Assembly (NCBI RefSeq): GCF_019218745.1
Contig: NZ_JAHUXA010000001.1
Coordinates: 124,001-188,000, forward strand
Length of the DNA: 64,000 nucleotides
DNA from: Enterobacter sp. ENT03
GTDB lineage: Bacteria > Pseudomonadota > Gammaproteobacteria > Enterobacterales > Enterobacteriaceae
Reading direction: 5' to 3'
Position numbers and translations under genes: made by a program. Shown piece by piece: positions 9,398 through 18,050 of this stretch. The number at the start of each line of letters is the position of its first letter. Within the stretch, counting starts at the first letter, position 1. The notes under the pieces were generated by a model. That model was not told the origin of the DNA. It worked only from the letters and a program-made list of their open reading frames with translations, and searched no databases.

Positions 9398-10255
9398 ATG
9401 GGTAACGGATGGCATGAATGGCCGTTGATGTTTTTTACCGTGATCGGTCAGTGCGTTACCGGCGGGCTTATCGTCAGCGGCCTCGGCTGGCTGGCGTGTG
9501 CTGACAACAGTGAAAATCGCGCCCGACTGACCCGCAGCCTGTTTTTTCTCTGGCTGCTGATGGGCATCGGGTTTGTGGCCTCGATGATGCATCTGGGATC
9601 GCCCCTGCGGGCGTTTAACTCCCTTAACCGCATCGGCGCGTCGCCGCTGAGCAATGAAATCGCCGCCGGTTCGCTATTTTTTGCCGTCGGCGGTCTGTGG
9701 TGGCTGGTGGCCGTTCTCGGTAAAATGCCGGACGTCCTCGGCAGGATCTGGCTTGTCCTCAGCATGCTGCTCGGGGTGATCTTTGTGTATGCCATGACCC
9801 GGGTTTATCAGATCGATACCGTGCCGACCTGGCATAACGGTTACACTACGGCGGCATTTTTCCTTACCGTGCTGCTGAGCGGCCCGCTGCTGGCGGCGCT
9901 GTTGCTGCGAGTGGCACGTATTCCCTTTAATGGCGGTGTATTTGCGTTTATCAGCGTGCTCGCGCTGCTGGCAAGCGTGGCGGTGGTGATCATGCAGGGC
10001 GCGGATCTCGCCACCCTCGCCTCGTCAGTACAACGCGCAAGTGGGCTGGTACCAGATTATGCCGCGCTGCAAGTGTGGCGTCTGGTGTTGCTCGCCGCCG
10101 GCCTGGGATGCTGGATCTGCCCGCTGCTCTGGCGTCGTGAGCCGCAGGTTCTCAGTTTGCTGGTCGGGCTGGTGATGGTGCTGGCGGGCGAACTGCTGGG
10201 CCGCGGGGTGTTTTACGGATTACATATGACCGTCGGTATGGCGGTTGGTGGATAA
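9398..10255 (+). CDS. ynfH: DmsC-type membrane anchor subunit YnfH
   Basis: Polytopic inner-membrane protein of 285 residues (E. coli 284), with about eight hydrophobic segments. It anchors the YnfEG dimer and oxidises menaquinol. It starts MGNGWHEWPLMFFTVIGQC at the ATG at 9398, directly after the ynfG stop and behind GGAGG. The frame is open further upstream inside ynfG, but that part is not used. A PLRAFNSLNRIGASPLSNEI segment is typical of the DmsC family. Confidence 0.95.
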   Translation: MGNGWHEWPLMFFTVIGQCVTGGLIVSGLGWLACADNSENRARLTRSLFFLWLLMGIGFVASMMHLGSPLRAFNSLNRIGASPLSNEIAAGSLFFAVGGLWWLVAVLGKMPDVLGRIWLVLSMLLGVIFVYAMTRVYQIDTVPTWHNGYTTAAFFLTVLLSGPLLAALLLRVARIPFNGGVFAFISVLALLASVAVVIMQGADLATLASSVQRASGLVPDYAALQVWRLVLLAAGLGCWICPLLWRREPQVLSLLVGLVMVLAGELLGRGVFYGLHMTVGMAVGG

Positions 10256-10269
10256 ATCAGGAGTGTTTT

Positions 10270-10881
10270 ATGGATGACGCACAGCGTCAGGCGTTTGCCG
10301 TTGCCGCCCGGGTTCTGGGGGCATTATTTTATTACCCGCCGCAGAGTGAACAGGCCGCCCCGCTGGTGGCGGCGCTTCAGGATCCGTCCTGGCAGTCACA
10401 GTGGCCGCTGCCGTCCGGCAGCCTGTCGCCGCTGGCAGAGCGCTTTACCGCATCCGCCGACGAGCTGCTGCCGGAGGCCTGGCAACGTCTGTTTCTCGGC
10501 CCATGGGCGCTGCCCGCGCCGCCCTGGGGATCGGTGTGGCTGGATCGTGAAAACGTCTTGTTTGGTGATTCGACGCTGGCGCTGCGCCAGTGGATGCGGG
10601 AGAACAACATTGTTTTTGCGCCGGGTCAAAATGAGCCGGAAGATCATATCGGGACGCTGCTGATGCTGGCAGCCTGGCTCCTGGAAGAAGGACGAGAAGC
10701 GGAATGCGAACAGCTATTGGCCTGGCACCTGCTGCCGTGGGCCGGGCGCTGGCTTGCGGTGTTCAGCGAACATGCCGCGCATCCGTTTTATCAGGCACTC
10801 GGCGAATTAACCCGTTTAACGCTGGCGGCCTGGCAGACGCAGCTGCTGATCCCGGTGGCAGAAAAACCGCTGTACAAATAA
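10270..10881 (+). CDS. dmsD: Tat redox-enzyme maturation chaperone DmsD
   Basis: Cytosolic TorD/DmsD-family chaperone of 203 residues (E. coli 204). It binds the twin-arginine leader of DmsA/YnfE and holds the enzyme until its cofactor is inserted. Recognisable segments are WQRLFLGPWALPAPPWGSVWLDRE and the EPEDHIGTLLMLAAWL motif that is characteristic of the family. It is the last gene of the ynfE operon and is followed by a strong terminator. In E. coli the chloride channel gene clcB comes next; it is missing here. Confidence 0.95.
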   Translation: MDDAQRQAFAVAARVLGALFYYPPQSEQAAPLVAALQDPSWQSQWPLPSGSLSPLAERFTASADELLPEAWQRLFLGPWALPAPPWGSVWLDRENVLFGDSTLALRQWMRENNIVFAPGQNEPEDHIGTLLMLAAWLLEEGREAECEQLLAWHLLPWAGRWLAVFSEHAAHPFYQALGELTRLTLAAWQTQLLIPVAEKPLYK

Positions 10882-10896
10882 GAAACACATCCCTGA

Positions 10897-10926
10897 GCCG
10901 CGCGGTGTCTGCCGTGCGGCTTTTTT
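10897..10926 (+). terminator. Rho-independent terminator after dmsD
   Basis: The stem GCCGCGCGG / CCGTGCGGC with loop TGTCTG is followed by TTTTTTA, starting 16 bp after the dmsD stop. Confidence 0.85.
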
Positions 10927-10951
10927 ATTCATACTGATAGCGGATGTGAGC

Positions 10952-11027
10952 GCCGGGTGGCGCTGCGCTTACCTGGCCTGTGGAACTGCAACAGCGTGTT
11001 GGCCCGGCAAGCAAAGCGCCGCCGGGC
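10952..11027. repeat. REP/BIME-like pair of inverted palindromic units
   Basis: A GC-rich imperfect palindrome beginning GCCGGGTGGCGCTGCGC (10952-10980) is followed about 20 bp later by a second unit in inverse orientation (GGCCCGGC...GCCGCCGGGC, about 10999-11027). This is the layout of an enterobacterial BIME, with two REP units facing each other in the dmsD/ynfK 3' intergenic space. Copy number elsewhere in the genome cannot be seen. Confidence 0.6.
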
Positions 11028-11037
11028 AAACTGACCG

Positions 11038-11733
11038 TTATGCCAGTACGCGATCCGCCGCCAGCGTGCGGTTTAGCGTCAGCAAATTAATATATTGCGC
11101 CAGATCGCGCTGTTCTGCGCGGGGCAGATAAGGAAGTTCGCCGATCAGCGGCGCCGGGATTTTACGGCTCAGCACATTGATAATTTCGGCGTAATGGGCC
11201 AGACCCGGATTGATACGGTTCGCCACCCAGCCAATCAACGGCAGGCCATCGCTGGCAATCGCCTGCGCGGTTAATAACGCATGATTGATGCACCCTTCCT
11301 GGATCCCCACCACCATCACCACCGGAAGCTGTTCCTGCACCACCCATTCCGAGAGCGGACGCAGATCGTTCATCAGGCTGCGCCAGCCGCCAGTACCTTC
11401 AACCACCACATGCTCAACCTGCTCGCCAAGCTTTGCCAGACCGCTGCTCAGCAGGCTGTAGCTGATAGCCCGGCTATGCGCCACGCTACTCTCTTCTTCA
11501 CTCAGCGCAATGGGGTTAATTGAATCATAAGGCAGCTCAATACTTGAGACGCTTTGCAGCACCAGCGCATCTTTATTGCGCAATCCTTCCGGCGTCTCTT
11601 TACTCCCCTTCGCAACTGGCTTGTACCCCGCCACGCTTCTGCCACTGGCAGCGAGCGCCTGCAGTAGTGCACGTGAAACCACGGTCTTCCCGACTGCAGT
11701 ATCTGTACCTGTTATAAAGAAACGCTTAAGCAT
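11038..11733 (-). CDS. ynfK: Dethiobiotin synthetase paralogue YnfK (BioD2)
   Basis: ATP-dependent dethiobiotin synthetase-like protein of 231 residues, the E. coli length. It has the P-loop GTDTAVGKT (residues 8-16), YKPVAKGS and the EGTGGWRSLMNDL segment. BioD closes the ureido ring in biotin synthesis. This paralogue lies outside the bio operon, and in E. coli it is dispensable with bioD present, so its real substrate is unclear. It is read leftwards, with mlc 126 bp upstream on the same strand, and ends next to the BIME. Confidence 0.94.
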   Translation of the reverse strand: MLKRFFITGTDTAVGKTVVSRALLQALAASGRSVAGYKPVAKGSKETPEGLRNKDALVLQSVSSIELPYDSINPIALSEEESSVAHSRAISYSLLSSGLAKLGEQVEHVVVEGTGGWRSLMNDLRPLSEWVVQEQLPVVMVVGIQEGCINHALLTAQAIASDGLPLIGWVANRINPGLAHYAEIINVLSRKIPAPLIGELPYLPRAEQRDLAQYINLLTLNRTLAADRVLA

Positions 11734-11859
11734 TACTTACTCCACCGTTATGCTTCGGAAATATTAACCAGAACAATAATTCAGTGGCGGGAGTCTACGT
11801 GAACCCGTAAGTTGTCAGCTTGAGGTAGCGCAATTTTTTGTACGTCTGGCTAAAAAATG

Positions 11860-13080
11860 TTAACCCTGCAACAGACGAATTAACAAAGAACCGTTATACA
11901 TCGCGTCTTTTACCAGCGCCGCGCCCGCCATTGTCCCCTGATTGGTAAATTGCGTGCTTTCCACCACCATATGCCTGCTGTAAGCCGGAAGGGATTGCTG
12001 ACGGATGCAGTCGCTGATCGCCGGAAACAGAATGTCGGCGGCTTTACTCAGCGGCGAGCCGATAAGAATTTTTTGCGGGTTAAACAGATTGACCATGATG
12101 GCGAGGATGCGGCCGACGTTGGTGCCAACGCCGGTGATAATGTCTTTTGCCAGCAGATCGCCGTCCTGCGCGGCCTGACACAGTGACTCAACGCTGAGCG
12201 GCTTGCCGTGCAGCATTGAACTCATCGACTGGCTCATGCGCTGCTGCGCCAGCTCCAGCACGCTGTCAACGCTGGCAATGGTTTCCAGGCAGCCATTGTT
12301 ACCGCAGTAACAGCGCTTGCCATAAGGATCAACCTGGGTATGGCCGATTTCCACCAGGCTGCTGCTGCCGGCGTGTAACAGGCGACCATCGGTGATCACC
12401 CCGGCGCCCACGTTATGGTCGATCACCACCTGAATCACGTCCCGCGCGCCGCGTGACGCGCCAAACAGCGCCTCGGCCATCGTCCATGCGCTGATGTCAT
12501 GCTGAATATAGACCGGCACGCCAGTGTGGCTCTCCAGCGCCTCGCCGAGCGCCATATCTTTCACGTCGTCGTAAAACGGCATGCGGTGCACGATACCATT
12601 TTCAGTATCAATGATTCCCGGCAAGGTAATGGCGATGGCGGTCAGGCGTTCAAGCTGATGCTGATGGCGAATAAAGAATTGATCGATGTGGGTAATAACA
12701 CGTGAAATTAACGGCTCGTCCGACACCAGCGGCAGCGGCTGCTGCTCTTCCACCACCAGTTTGCTGCTCAAATCACGCAGCGCCAGATGAATTTCTCCGC
12801 GGCTGATACGCAACGACAAATAGTGCCAGGCTTCGGTTTCTACCACCAGCCCGACGGCGGGACGGCCCCGACTGCCCGGCTCCTGAATTTCCGTTTCCTG
12901 TACCAGATGCGCCTCGAGCATCTCGCGCACTATCTTGGTGATGCTGGCTGGCGCAAGCTGCGCCAGGCGTGAAAGATCGATGCGCGAAACCGGGCCAAGC
13001 TGATCAATCAGGCGATAAACGGCACCTGCATTAGTCTGCTTAATCTGATCAATATGCCCTGGCTGACTATCAGCAACCAC
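11860..13080 (-). CDS. mlc: Global sugar regulator Mlc (ROK-family repressor)
   Basis: Cytosolic repressor of 406 residues, nearly identical to E. coli Mlc (DgsA). It has an N-terminal winged helix-turn-helix (about 15-75, SRIDLSRLAQLAPASITKIV) and a ROK sugar-kinase-like domain. The zinc motif CYCGNNGCLE is intact. Mlc represses ptsG, ptsHI, manXYZ and malT and is pulled off DNA by unphosphorylated PtsG during glucose uptake. The start is a GTG (13080-13078), as in E. coli, which keeps expression low. It faces no operon partner apart from ynfK. Confidence 0.96.
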   Translation of the reverse strand: MVADSQPGHIDQIKQTNAGAVYRLIDQLGPVSRIDLSRLAQLAPASITKIVREMLEAHLVQETEIQEPGSRGRPAVGLVVETEAWHYLSLRISRGEIHLALRDLSSKLVVEEQQPLPLVSDEPLISRVITHIDQFFIRHQHQLERLTAIAITLPGIIDTENGIVHRMPFYDDVKDMALGEALESHTGVPVYIQHDISAWTMAEALFGASRGARDVIQVVIDHNVGAGVITDGRLLHAGSSSLVEIGHTQVDPYGKRCYCGNNGCLETIASVDSVLELAQQRMSQSMSSMLHGKPLSVESLCQAAQDGDLLAKDIITGVGTNVGRILAIMVNLFNPQKILIGSPLSKAADILFPAISDCIRQQSLPAYSRHMVVESTQFTNQGTMAGAALVKDAMYNGSLLIRLLQG

Positions 13081-13211
13081 CTAAGACTCCCTTTATTTTC
13101 GAGCTTCGAAATAATCTGCGGGCTATGGTGAAGTAGTTCAATGAGGCCGTCAAATTTTTGATTAGCCATGTGATTTACCGCACATTTTACCGATAGCCGT
13201 GGTGAATAAAT

Positions 13212-14105
13212 TTACGGAATGGTCGCCAGCAGATGTTCCCTGAAACGCGCCGCAGCCGATCCCTGCTCATGATGTTTCGCCCACACCAACCACATTTCAG
13301 AAACCGCATCCGCCTCAAGGATGGGCAACCAGCGCATTTCATCCAGCTGCACACGTTTAAAGGAGGCTGGCAGGATCGACACCCCTAACCCGGCGGCCAC
13401 CAGCCCGATAATCGTCATCGCCTCCCCGACCTCCTGGGCGATCGCGGGGGTCAGTCCGTAGCGGCGCAGCAGCCCAAGAATATCGTCATACAACCCGGTG
13501 CCGACCTGCGGATCGAAGAAGACAAACGGCTCGCGGGCCAGTTCGCTCAGCGTCACGCTGGTTTTCTCCGCCAGCGGATGATCCCGCGGCACCATTGCCA
13601 GTAGTGGCTCGCGCAGGATCACCTGCCAGGTCAGCGTATCCGGCAGCTGAGTGTTGCGCATCAGCCCTAAATCCAGACTGCCATCGTGCAACGGCGCGAT
13701 CTGCTCCCGGGTGTTGATTTCGCGGGTCTGCAAATGCACGTCGGGATAACGACGGCGAAATAACGACAGCGTATCGGAAACCGGCCGGATAAAGGGCGCG
13801 GAAGACGTAAACCCGATGCGCAGCTCGCCGGTCTGCCCCAGATGCAGCCTTGCGGCGCGGGCAGCGGCGTCTTCTACCTGACTTAAGATCAGGCGGCAAT
13901 CAGCAAGAAATTGTTTTCCGGCAGGCGTGAGTTCAACGCTGCGGTTGGTGCGGGCAAGCAGCCGTGCGCCAATTTGCTGCTCCAGCATCTGGATCTGCTG
14001 ACTCAGCGGCGGCTGGGAGATATTCAGCCGGGCCGCCGCATGACCAAAATGCAGCTCCTCAGCGACGGCGACAAAATAGCGCAGGTGACGCAGTTCAATA
14101 TTCAT
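13212..14105 (-). CDS. ynfL: LysR-family transcriptional regulator YnfL
   Basis: LysR-type regulator of 297 residues with the N-terminal helix-turn-helix (HLRYFVAVAEELHFGHAAAR, then SQPPLSQQIQMLE) and a periplasmic-binding-protein-like effector domain. It is divergent from ynfM with 121 bp between starts, the usual arrangement of a LysR regulator with its target transporter. A 12-bp palindrome lies 10 bp upstream of its start. The effector is unknown. Confidence 0.94.
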   Translation of the reverse strand: MNIELRHLRYFVAVAEELHFGHAAARLNISQPPLSQQIQMLEQQIGARLLARTNRSVELTPAGKQFLADCRLILSQVEDAAARAARLHLGQTGELRIGFTSSAPFIRPVSDTLSLFRRRYPDVHLQTREINTREQIAPLHDGSLDLGLMRNTQLPDTLTWQVILREPLLAMVPRDHPLAEKTSVTLSELAREPFVFFDPQVGTGLYDDILGLLRRYGLTPAIAQEVGEAMTIIGLVAAGLGVSILPASFKRVQLDEMRWLPILEADAVSEMWLVWAKHHEQGSAAARFREHLLATIP

Positions 14106-14115
14106 ATGCTAAACA

Positions 14116-14127
14116 TCTCATTTGAGA
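14116..14127. promoter_or_regulatory. Palindrome in ynfL/ynfM divergent promoter, candidate YnfL site
   Basis: TCTCATTTGAGA is a perfect inverted repeat that ends 11 bp before the ynfL start codon in the divergent control region. It contains a T-N-A spaced dyad as LysR boxes do. Binding by YnfL is inferred from position only. Confidence 0.35.
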
Positions 14128-14226
14128 GGATTAATATATTAGACAGAATATTTACATTTTCCTACCCTGAGGTCGTGGTCTTACCCGTCACCTTTAATCA
14201 CGGGGATGTAAAGTTAAGGATGTTCT

Positions 14227-15477
14227 GTGAGTCATACCACCCCTGTTGACGTCGCCCCGGCCAGCGACACCGATGTACAGGTGAACGCCCGGCCCGCCCC
14301 GTATATTAAACGCGGCACTTCTCAGTTTATGCGCGTCACCCTGGCGATGTTTTCCGCCGGACTTGCCACCTTTGCCCTGCTCTATTGTGTACAGCCGATT
14401 TTGCCGGTGCTGTCGCAGGAGTTTGGCGTGTCGCCCGCCAGCAGCAGTATTTCCTTGTCGATTTCTACCGGAATGCTGGCCACCGGCCTGCTGTTTACCG
14501 GCCCGTTGTCCGATGCCGTTGGCCGCAAATCCGTGATGGTGACTGCCCTGCTGCTCGCCTCCTGCTGTACGCTGCTCTCTACGGTGATGACCAGCTGGCA
14601 TGGGATCTTAATCATGCGGGCATTGATTGGCCTGTCGTTAAGCGGCGTGGCGGCGGTAGGCATGACCTGGCTTGCCGAAGAGATCCACCCCAGTTTTGTG
14701 GCGTTCTCGATGGGACTGTACATCAGCGGCAACTCGATAGGCGGCATGAGTGGGCGTTTGTTAAGCGGCGTGTTGACGGATTTCTTCTCGTGGCGCGTTG
14801 CGGTGGGCGTCATTGGCTGTTTTGCCCTGGCCGCGGCACTGATGTTCTGGAAAATCCTGCCGGGATCGCGCCACTTTCGCCCGACCCCGCTACGGCCCCG
14901 CACGCTGGCGATTAACTTCCGCCTGCACTGGCGCGATCGCGGCTTGCCGCTGCTGTTCGTCATCGGTTTTCTGCTGATGGGCGCGTTTGTCACCCTGTTT
15001 AACTATATTGGTTACCGGCTGATGCAGACCCCGTGGCAGCTGAGCCAGGCGTTTGTCGGCTTGTTGTCGGTGGCGTATCTCACCGGGACCTGGAGCTCAC
15101 CTAAAGCCGGGATGATGACCAGCCGTTACGGCCGCGGCCCGGTAATGCTCGTTTCCACCGCGATTATGCTGACGGGCGTGCTGCTGACGCTGTTGACGTC
15201 TTTATGGCTGATCTTTGTCGGTATGCTGCTCTTTTCAGCAGGCTTCTTTGCGGCGCACTCGGTGGCCAGTAGCTGGATCGGGCCACGGGCGCGGCGGGCG
15301 AAAGGCCAGGCGTCATCGCTGTATCTGTTCAGCTACTATCTGGGATCGAGCGTGGCGGGCACTCTCGGCGGTGTGTTCTGGCATCGTTTTGGCTGGAATG
15401 GCGTGGGAGGATTTATTGCACTGCTGTTGATCGCAGCCCTGCTGGTGGGGCGTTGCCTGCACCGCCGTCTGGGGTGA
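14227..15477 (+). CDS. ynfM: MFS efflux transporter YnfM
   Basis: Twelve-helix major facilitator of 416 residues (E. coli 417), related to drug exporters of the Bcr/CmlA and arabinose-exporter type. The MFS signature GPLSDAVGRKSVMVTALLLA is near residue 90, and GRGPVMLVS lies in the second half. A hydrophilic N-terminal tail of about 35 residues precedes the first helix. YnfL, encoded divergently, is the likely regulator. In E. coli it has been linked to arabinose export, but the natural substrate is unclear. asr normally follows in E. coli; here an M32 carboxypeptidase gene lies between them. Confidence 0.93.
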   Translation: MSHTTPVDVAPASDTDVQVNARPAPYIKRGTSQFMRVTLAMFSAGLATFALLYCVQPILPVLSQEFGVSPASSSISLSISTGMLATGLLFTGPLSDAVGRKSVMVTALLLASCCTLLSTVMTSWHGILIMRALIGLSLSGVAAVGMTWLAEEIHPSFVAFSMGLYISGNSIGGMSGRLLSGVLTDFFSWRVAVGVIGCFALAAALMFWKILPGSRHFRPTPLRPRTLAINFRLHWRDRGLPLLFVIGFLLMGAFVTLFNYIGYRLMQTPWQLSQAFVGLLSVAYLTGTWSSPKAGMMTSRYGRGPVMLVSTAIMLTGVLLTLLTSLWLIFVGMLLFSAGFFAAHSVASSWIGPRARRAKGQASSLYLFSYYLGSSVAGTLGGVFWHRFGWNGVGGFIALLLIAALLVGRCLHRRLG

Positions 15478-15532
15478 TGAATGACGTTGTGCCGCCAGGA
15501 CGTCTGCACTGGCCCGGCTTGCGTGGCATTAT

Positions 15533-15631
15533 TTACGAAAACATGCCCATCACTGATGACGCGCCCATCAATTCACGTACGGCATCCAGCGCCATTAGTG
15601 CAAATATCACCCAGATAAACGGATTCATCAT
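15533..15631 (-). CDS. Candidate small single-span membrane protein (32 aa)
   Basis: A short ORF opposite to its neighbours encodes 32 residues. It begins MMNPFIWVIFALMALDAV, which would form one transmembrane helix, followed by a small Gly/Ser/Met-rich tail ending MGMFS. It fills the 318-bp gap between ynfM and the M32 carboxypeptidase. A second ATG is at 15628. The upstream AAGAA is a weak ribosome site. The composition is what small enterobacterial membrane proteins look like, but I do not recognise the protein; conservation has not been tested. Confidence 0.45.
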   Translation of the reverse strand: MMNPFIWVIFALMALDAVRELMGASSVMGMFS

Positions 15632-15795
15632 GATCGAATTCTTATGTTGTTGGTTCACATGAATTTTACCTATTATGGCATAGTATTATATTTCTTCACA
15701 AAAATACGACTTCCGTTTGATGGCAATCATAATTCCCTATCAGAATTTACTTAAGCACCATTATTCCTGGGCCGTTTCCGCTCCTACGAGGCAAT

Positions 15796-17280
15796 ATGGA
15801 AAATAAAAACTATCAGCAACTCACCCGCATCTTTACCCGTCTGTCGCGCTTTTCTCACCTCTCGGCCATGGCAGGCTGGGACATGTTCACCATGATGCCG
15901 CCGGGCGGTAGCCAGGCGCGCGGCGAAGCCCTGGCGGAACTGAGCGTGCTGCAACACCAGATCCTGACCGATAAAAATGTCGCGGTATGGCTTGCGGGCG
16001 CGGCACAGGAAAATTTAAATGATCTTGAACAGGCTAACCTGCGCGAGATGACCCGCCAGTATCAGCAGGCGGCGCTGTTGCCGGAAGCGCTGGTGGAAGC
16101 AAAATCCCTGGCAGGCAGTAAATGCGAGCACGCCTGGCGCAGTCAGCGTCCGGCCAATGACTGGGAAGGTTTTGCAGAAAACTTAAAAGAAGTGGTCAAG
16201 CTCAGCCGCGAAGAGGCCCGTCTGCGTGCCGATGCCAAAGGCTGTTCGCCTTATGATGCGCTACTGGATATTTATGAGCCGGATATGACCAGCGCGCGTC
16301 TTGACGAGCTGTTTGGCGATTTGAAATCCTGGCTGCCGGATCTGTTAAATCAGGTGGTGGAGAAGCAGGCGCAGCAGCCGCTGATCGCCCCGCAAGGTCC
16401 CTTCCCGATCGCCCTGCAACGTGAGATCGGCGTTGAAACCATGGCGCGTCTCGGTTTTGACTTTAACGGCGGTCGGCTGGACGTCAGTGCACACCCGTTC
16501 TGCGGCGGCGTGCCGGAAGATGTGCGCATCACGACCCGTTACGACGAAAACGAACTGTTGAGCGCCCTGCTGGGCGTTGTGCATGAAACCGGTCATGCGC
16601 GTTATGAGCAAAATCTGCCGCGTACCTGGCCGGGTCAGCCAGTGGCGCTGGCGCGCTCTACCGCCATTCATGAGTCCCAGAGTCTGTTTTTCGAAATGCA
16701 GCTCGGCCGCAGCGAAGCTTTCCTGAAACAACTGTTGCCACTGGTGGTACAGCGTTTTGGCGATCAGCCCGCGTTCAGCGAAAGCAACTTTGTGGCCTGG
16801 AACCAGCGCGTCAAACCGGGTTATATCCGTGTCGATGCGGATGAAGTCAGTTACCCGGCCCACGTGGTGCTGCGCTATGAAATTGAGCGCGCACTGATTA
16901 ATGGTGACATTGAAGTAGAGGATATTCCGGCGCTGTGGGACGAAAAAATGCGCAACTGGCTGGGGCTGTCTACCACCGGTAACTATCGCGACGGCTGTAT
17001 GCAGGATATTCACTGGACCGACGGCGGCTTTGGCTACTTCCCGTCTTACACCCTGGGTGCCATGTATGCCGCGCAGCTGTTCCACGCTGCCAAAAAAGCC
17101 TTGCCGGATCTGGACGCCGCAATTGCCCGAGGCGATTTCACCGCGCTGTTCGACTGGCTGCGACAGAATATCTGGCAGCATGGCAGTCGCTTCACTACCG
17201 CACAACTGATTGAAAATGCTACCGGCGAAGCACTGAACAGCCGCTATTTCCGCCAGCATCTCACCGCCCGCTATCTGTAA
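15796..17280 (+). CDS. M32-family metallocarboxypeptidase (Taq type)
   Basis: Cytosolic carboxypeptidase of 494 residues, the usual family length. The zinc-binding HExxH is HETGH at residues 263-267 (VVHETGHARYEQN), followed by the family glutamate in STAIHESQSLFFE. The GVPEDVRITTRY and HVVLRYEIERALI motifs are also present. M32 enzymes remove C-terminal residues from peptides with broad specificity. Shine-Dalgarno ACGAGGC precedes the ATG. The gene is absent from the E. coli K-12 ynfM-asr interval, so it is an insertion here or a loss there. It is probably monocistronic. Confidence 0.92.
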   Translation: MENKNYQQLTRIFTRLSRFSHLSAMAGWDMFTMMPPGGSQARGEALAELSVLQHQILTDKNVAVWLAGAAQENLNDLEQANLREMTRQYQQAALLPEALVEAKSLAGSKCEHAWRSQRPANDWEGFAENLKEVVKLSREEARLRADAKGCSPYDALLDIYEPDMTSARLDELFGDLKSWLPDLLNQVVEKQAQQPLIAPQGPFPIALQREIGVETMARLGFDFNGGRLDVSAHPFCGGVPEDVRITTRYDENELLSALLGVVHETGHARYEQNLPRTWPGQPVALARSTAIHESQSLFFEMQLGRSEAFLKQLLPLVVQRFGDQPAFSESNFVAWNQRVKPGYIRVDADEVSYPAHVVLRYEIERALINGDIEVEDIPALWDEKMRNWLGLSTTGNYRDGCMQDIHWTDGGFGYFPSYTLGAMYAAQLFHAAKKALPDLDAAIARGDFTALFDWLRQNIWQHGSRFTTAQLIENATGEALNSRYFRQHLTARYL

Positions 17281-17315
17281 ATCCCCGCCGCGCCGGGTCA
17301 TCTTACCCGGCGTTG

Positions 17316-17329
17316 TACATATGGTTACA
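17316..17329 (+). promoter_or_regulatory. RstA box upstream of asr
   Basis: TACATATGGTTACA is an exact match to the published RstA consensus TACATNTNGTTACA. It lies 104 bp upstream of the asr start codon. In E. coli, RstA activates asr at low pH through such a box. RstA itself is encoded at 38740-39462 in this window. Confidence 0.8.
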
Positions 17330-17433
17330 CGCCGATACCAATCACTCACGGAAGCCGCGAATTATCAGGCATATAGTGTTTTCAACGGCCCCGCAGTGGG
17401 GTTGAATGATGAAACCAATTCGAGGATCACGAG

Positions 17434-17769
17434 ATGAAAAAAGTATTAGCTCTGGTTGTTGCCGCTGCTATGGGTCTGTCTTCTGCTGCGTTCGCTGCTG
17501 ATGCTGCCACCTCTACCACAACTGCACCGGCCGCGACCGCGACCACGACTCAGGCTCCGGCTGCCACGAAAGCGGCACCGGCAAAACACAAGAAACACAA
17601 AAAAGCCGTTGAGCAAAAAGCCCAGGCTGCCAAAAAACACCACAAAAAAGCTGCCGCTAAACCCGCTGTAGAGCAAAAAGCGCAGGCCGCTAAAAAGCAT
17701 CACAAAAAACACGTAAAACATGAAGCCGCTAAACCGGCCGCTCAACCCGCTGCTCAACCTGCTGCTTAA
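17434..17769 (+). CDS. asr: Acid-shock protein Asr
   Basis: Periplasmic acid-shock protein of 111 residues. It has a signal peptide cleaved after AFA (about residue 21), an Ala/Thr-rich stretch that is removed in E. coli Asr maturation, and a very basic Lys/His/Ala region. The basic region contains a repeated unit: [14 protein letters not shown] occurs at about 55-68 and again about 20 residues later. The tail is Ala-Gln-Pro repeats. Asr buffers or chaperones the periplasm at low pH. The RstA box upstream and the strong terminator downstream give a compact, regulated unit. Confidence 0.96.
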   Translation: MKKVLALVVAAAMGLSSAAFAADAATSTTTAPAATATTTQAPAATKAAPAKHKKHKKAVEQKAQAAKKHHKKAAAKPAVEQKAQAAKKHHKKHVKHEAAKPAAQPAAQPAA

Positions 17770-17816
17770 GTTGTAGCAATGTTATCTGTGCCCGCATGTC
17801 CGGGCACGTTAATAAC

Positions 17817-17850
17817 ACGGCGCTTAGCTTTATGGTAAGCGCCGTTTTTT
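17817..17850 (+). terminator. Rho-independent terminator after asr
   Basis: The 10-bp stem ACGGCGCTTA / TAAGCGCCGT with a 9-nt loop is followed by TTTTT. A second hairpin (GTGCCCG / CGGGCAC, 17789-17808) precedes it. ydgU starts 14 bp after the T-run, so ydgU expression requires read-through. Confidence 0.85.
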
Positions 17851-17863
17851 ATCCGGAGGGCGT

Positions 17864-17947
17864 ATGCTGGGGCGTTATCGATTTGAGTTAATTCTCATCA
17901 CGCTTATTTTATGCGCAATCGTTGCTACGCATTTCTATTTTTCCTGA
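17864..17947 (+). CDS. ydgU: Small membrane protein YdgU (27 aa)
   Basis: A 27-residue ORF beginning MLGRYRFELILITLIL, matching E. coli YdgU almost residue for residue. One transmembrane helix fills most of the protein. The Shine-Dalgarno CGGAGGG is strong. E. coli YdgU is expressed with asr under acid stress; the same adjacency, behind the asr terminator, is kept here. Its function is unknown. It is too short for default gene callers. Confidence 0.88.
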   Translation: MLGRYRFELILITLILCAIVATHFYFS

Positions 17948-18050
17948 ATGTAGTTCGCTGATTTTACTCCCACTTTCCACGCCTCCCGTCTATAGTTAGT
18001 CTTACATTGGGTTACTTTTAATAATCATAATTGCCCCACCAGAGTGTGCT

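Noticed and set aside
16345-17349. 334-codon minus-strand frame opposite the M32 carboxypeptidase
   Set aside because: Antisense of a clear metallopeptidase gene with HETGH motif; no ribosome site and no domain.
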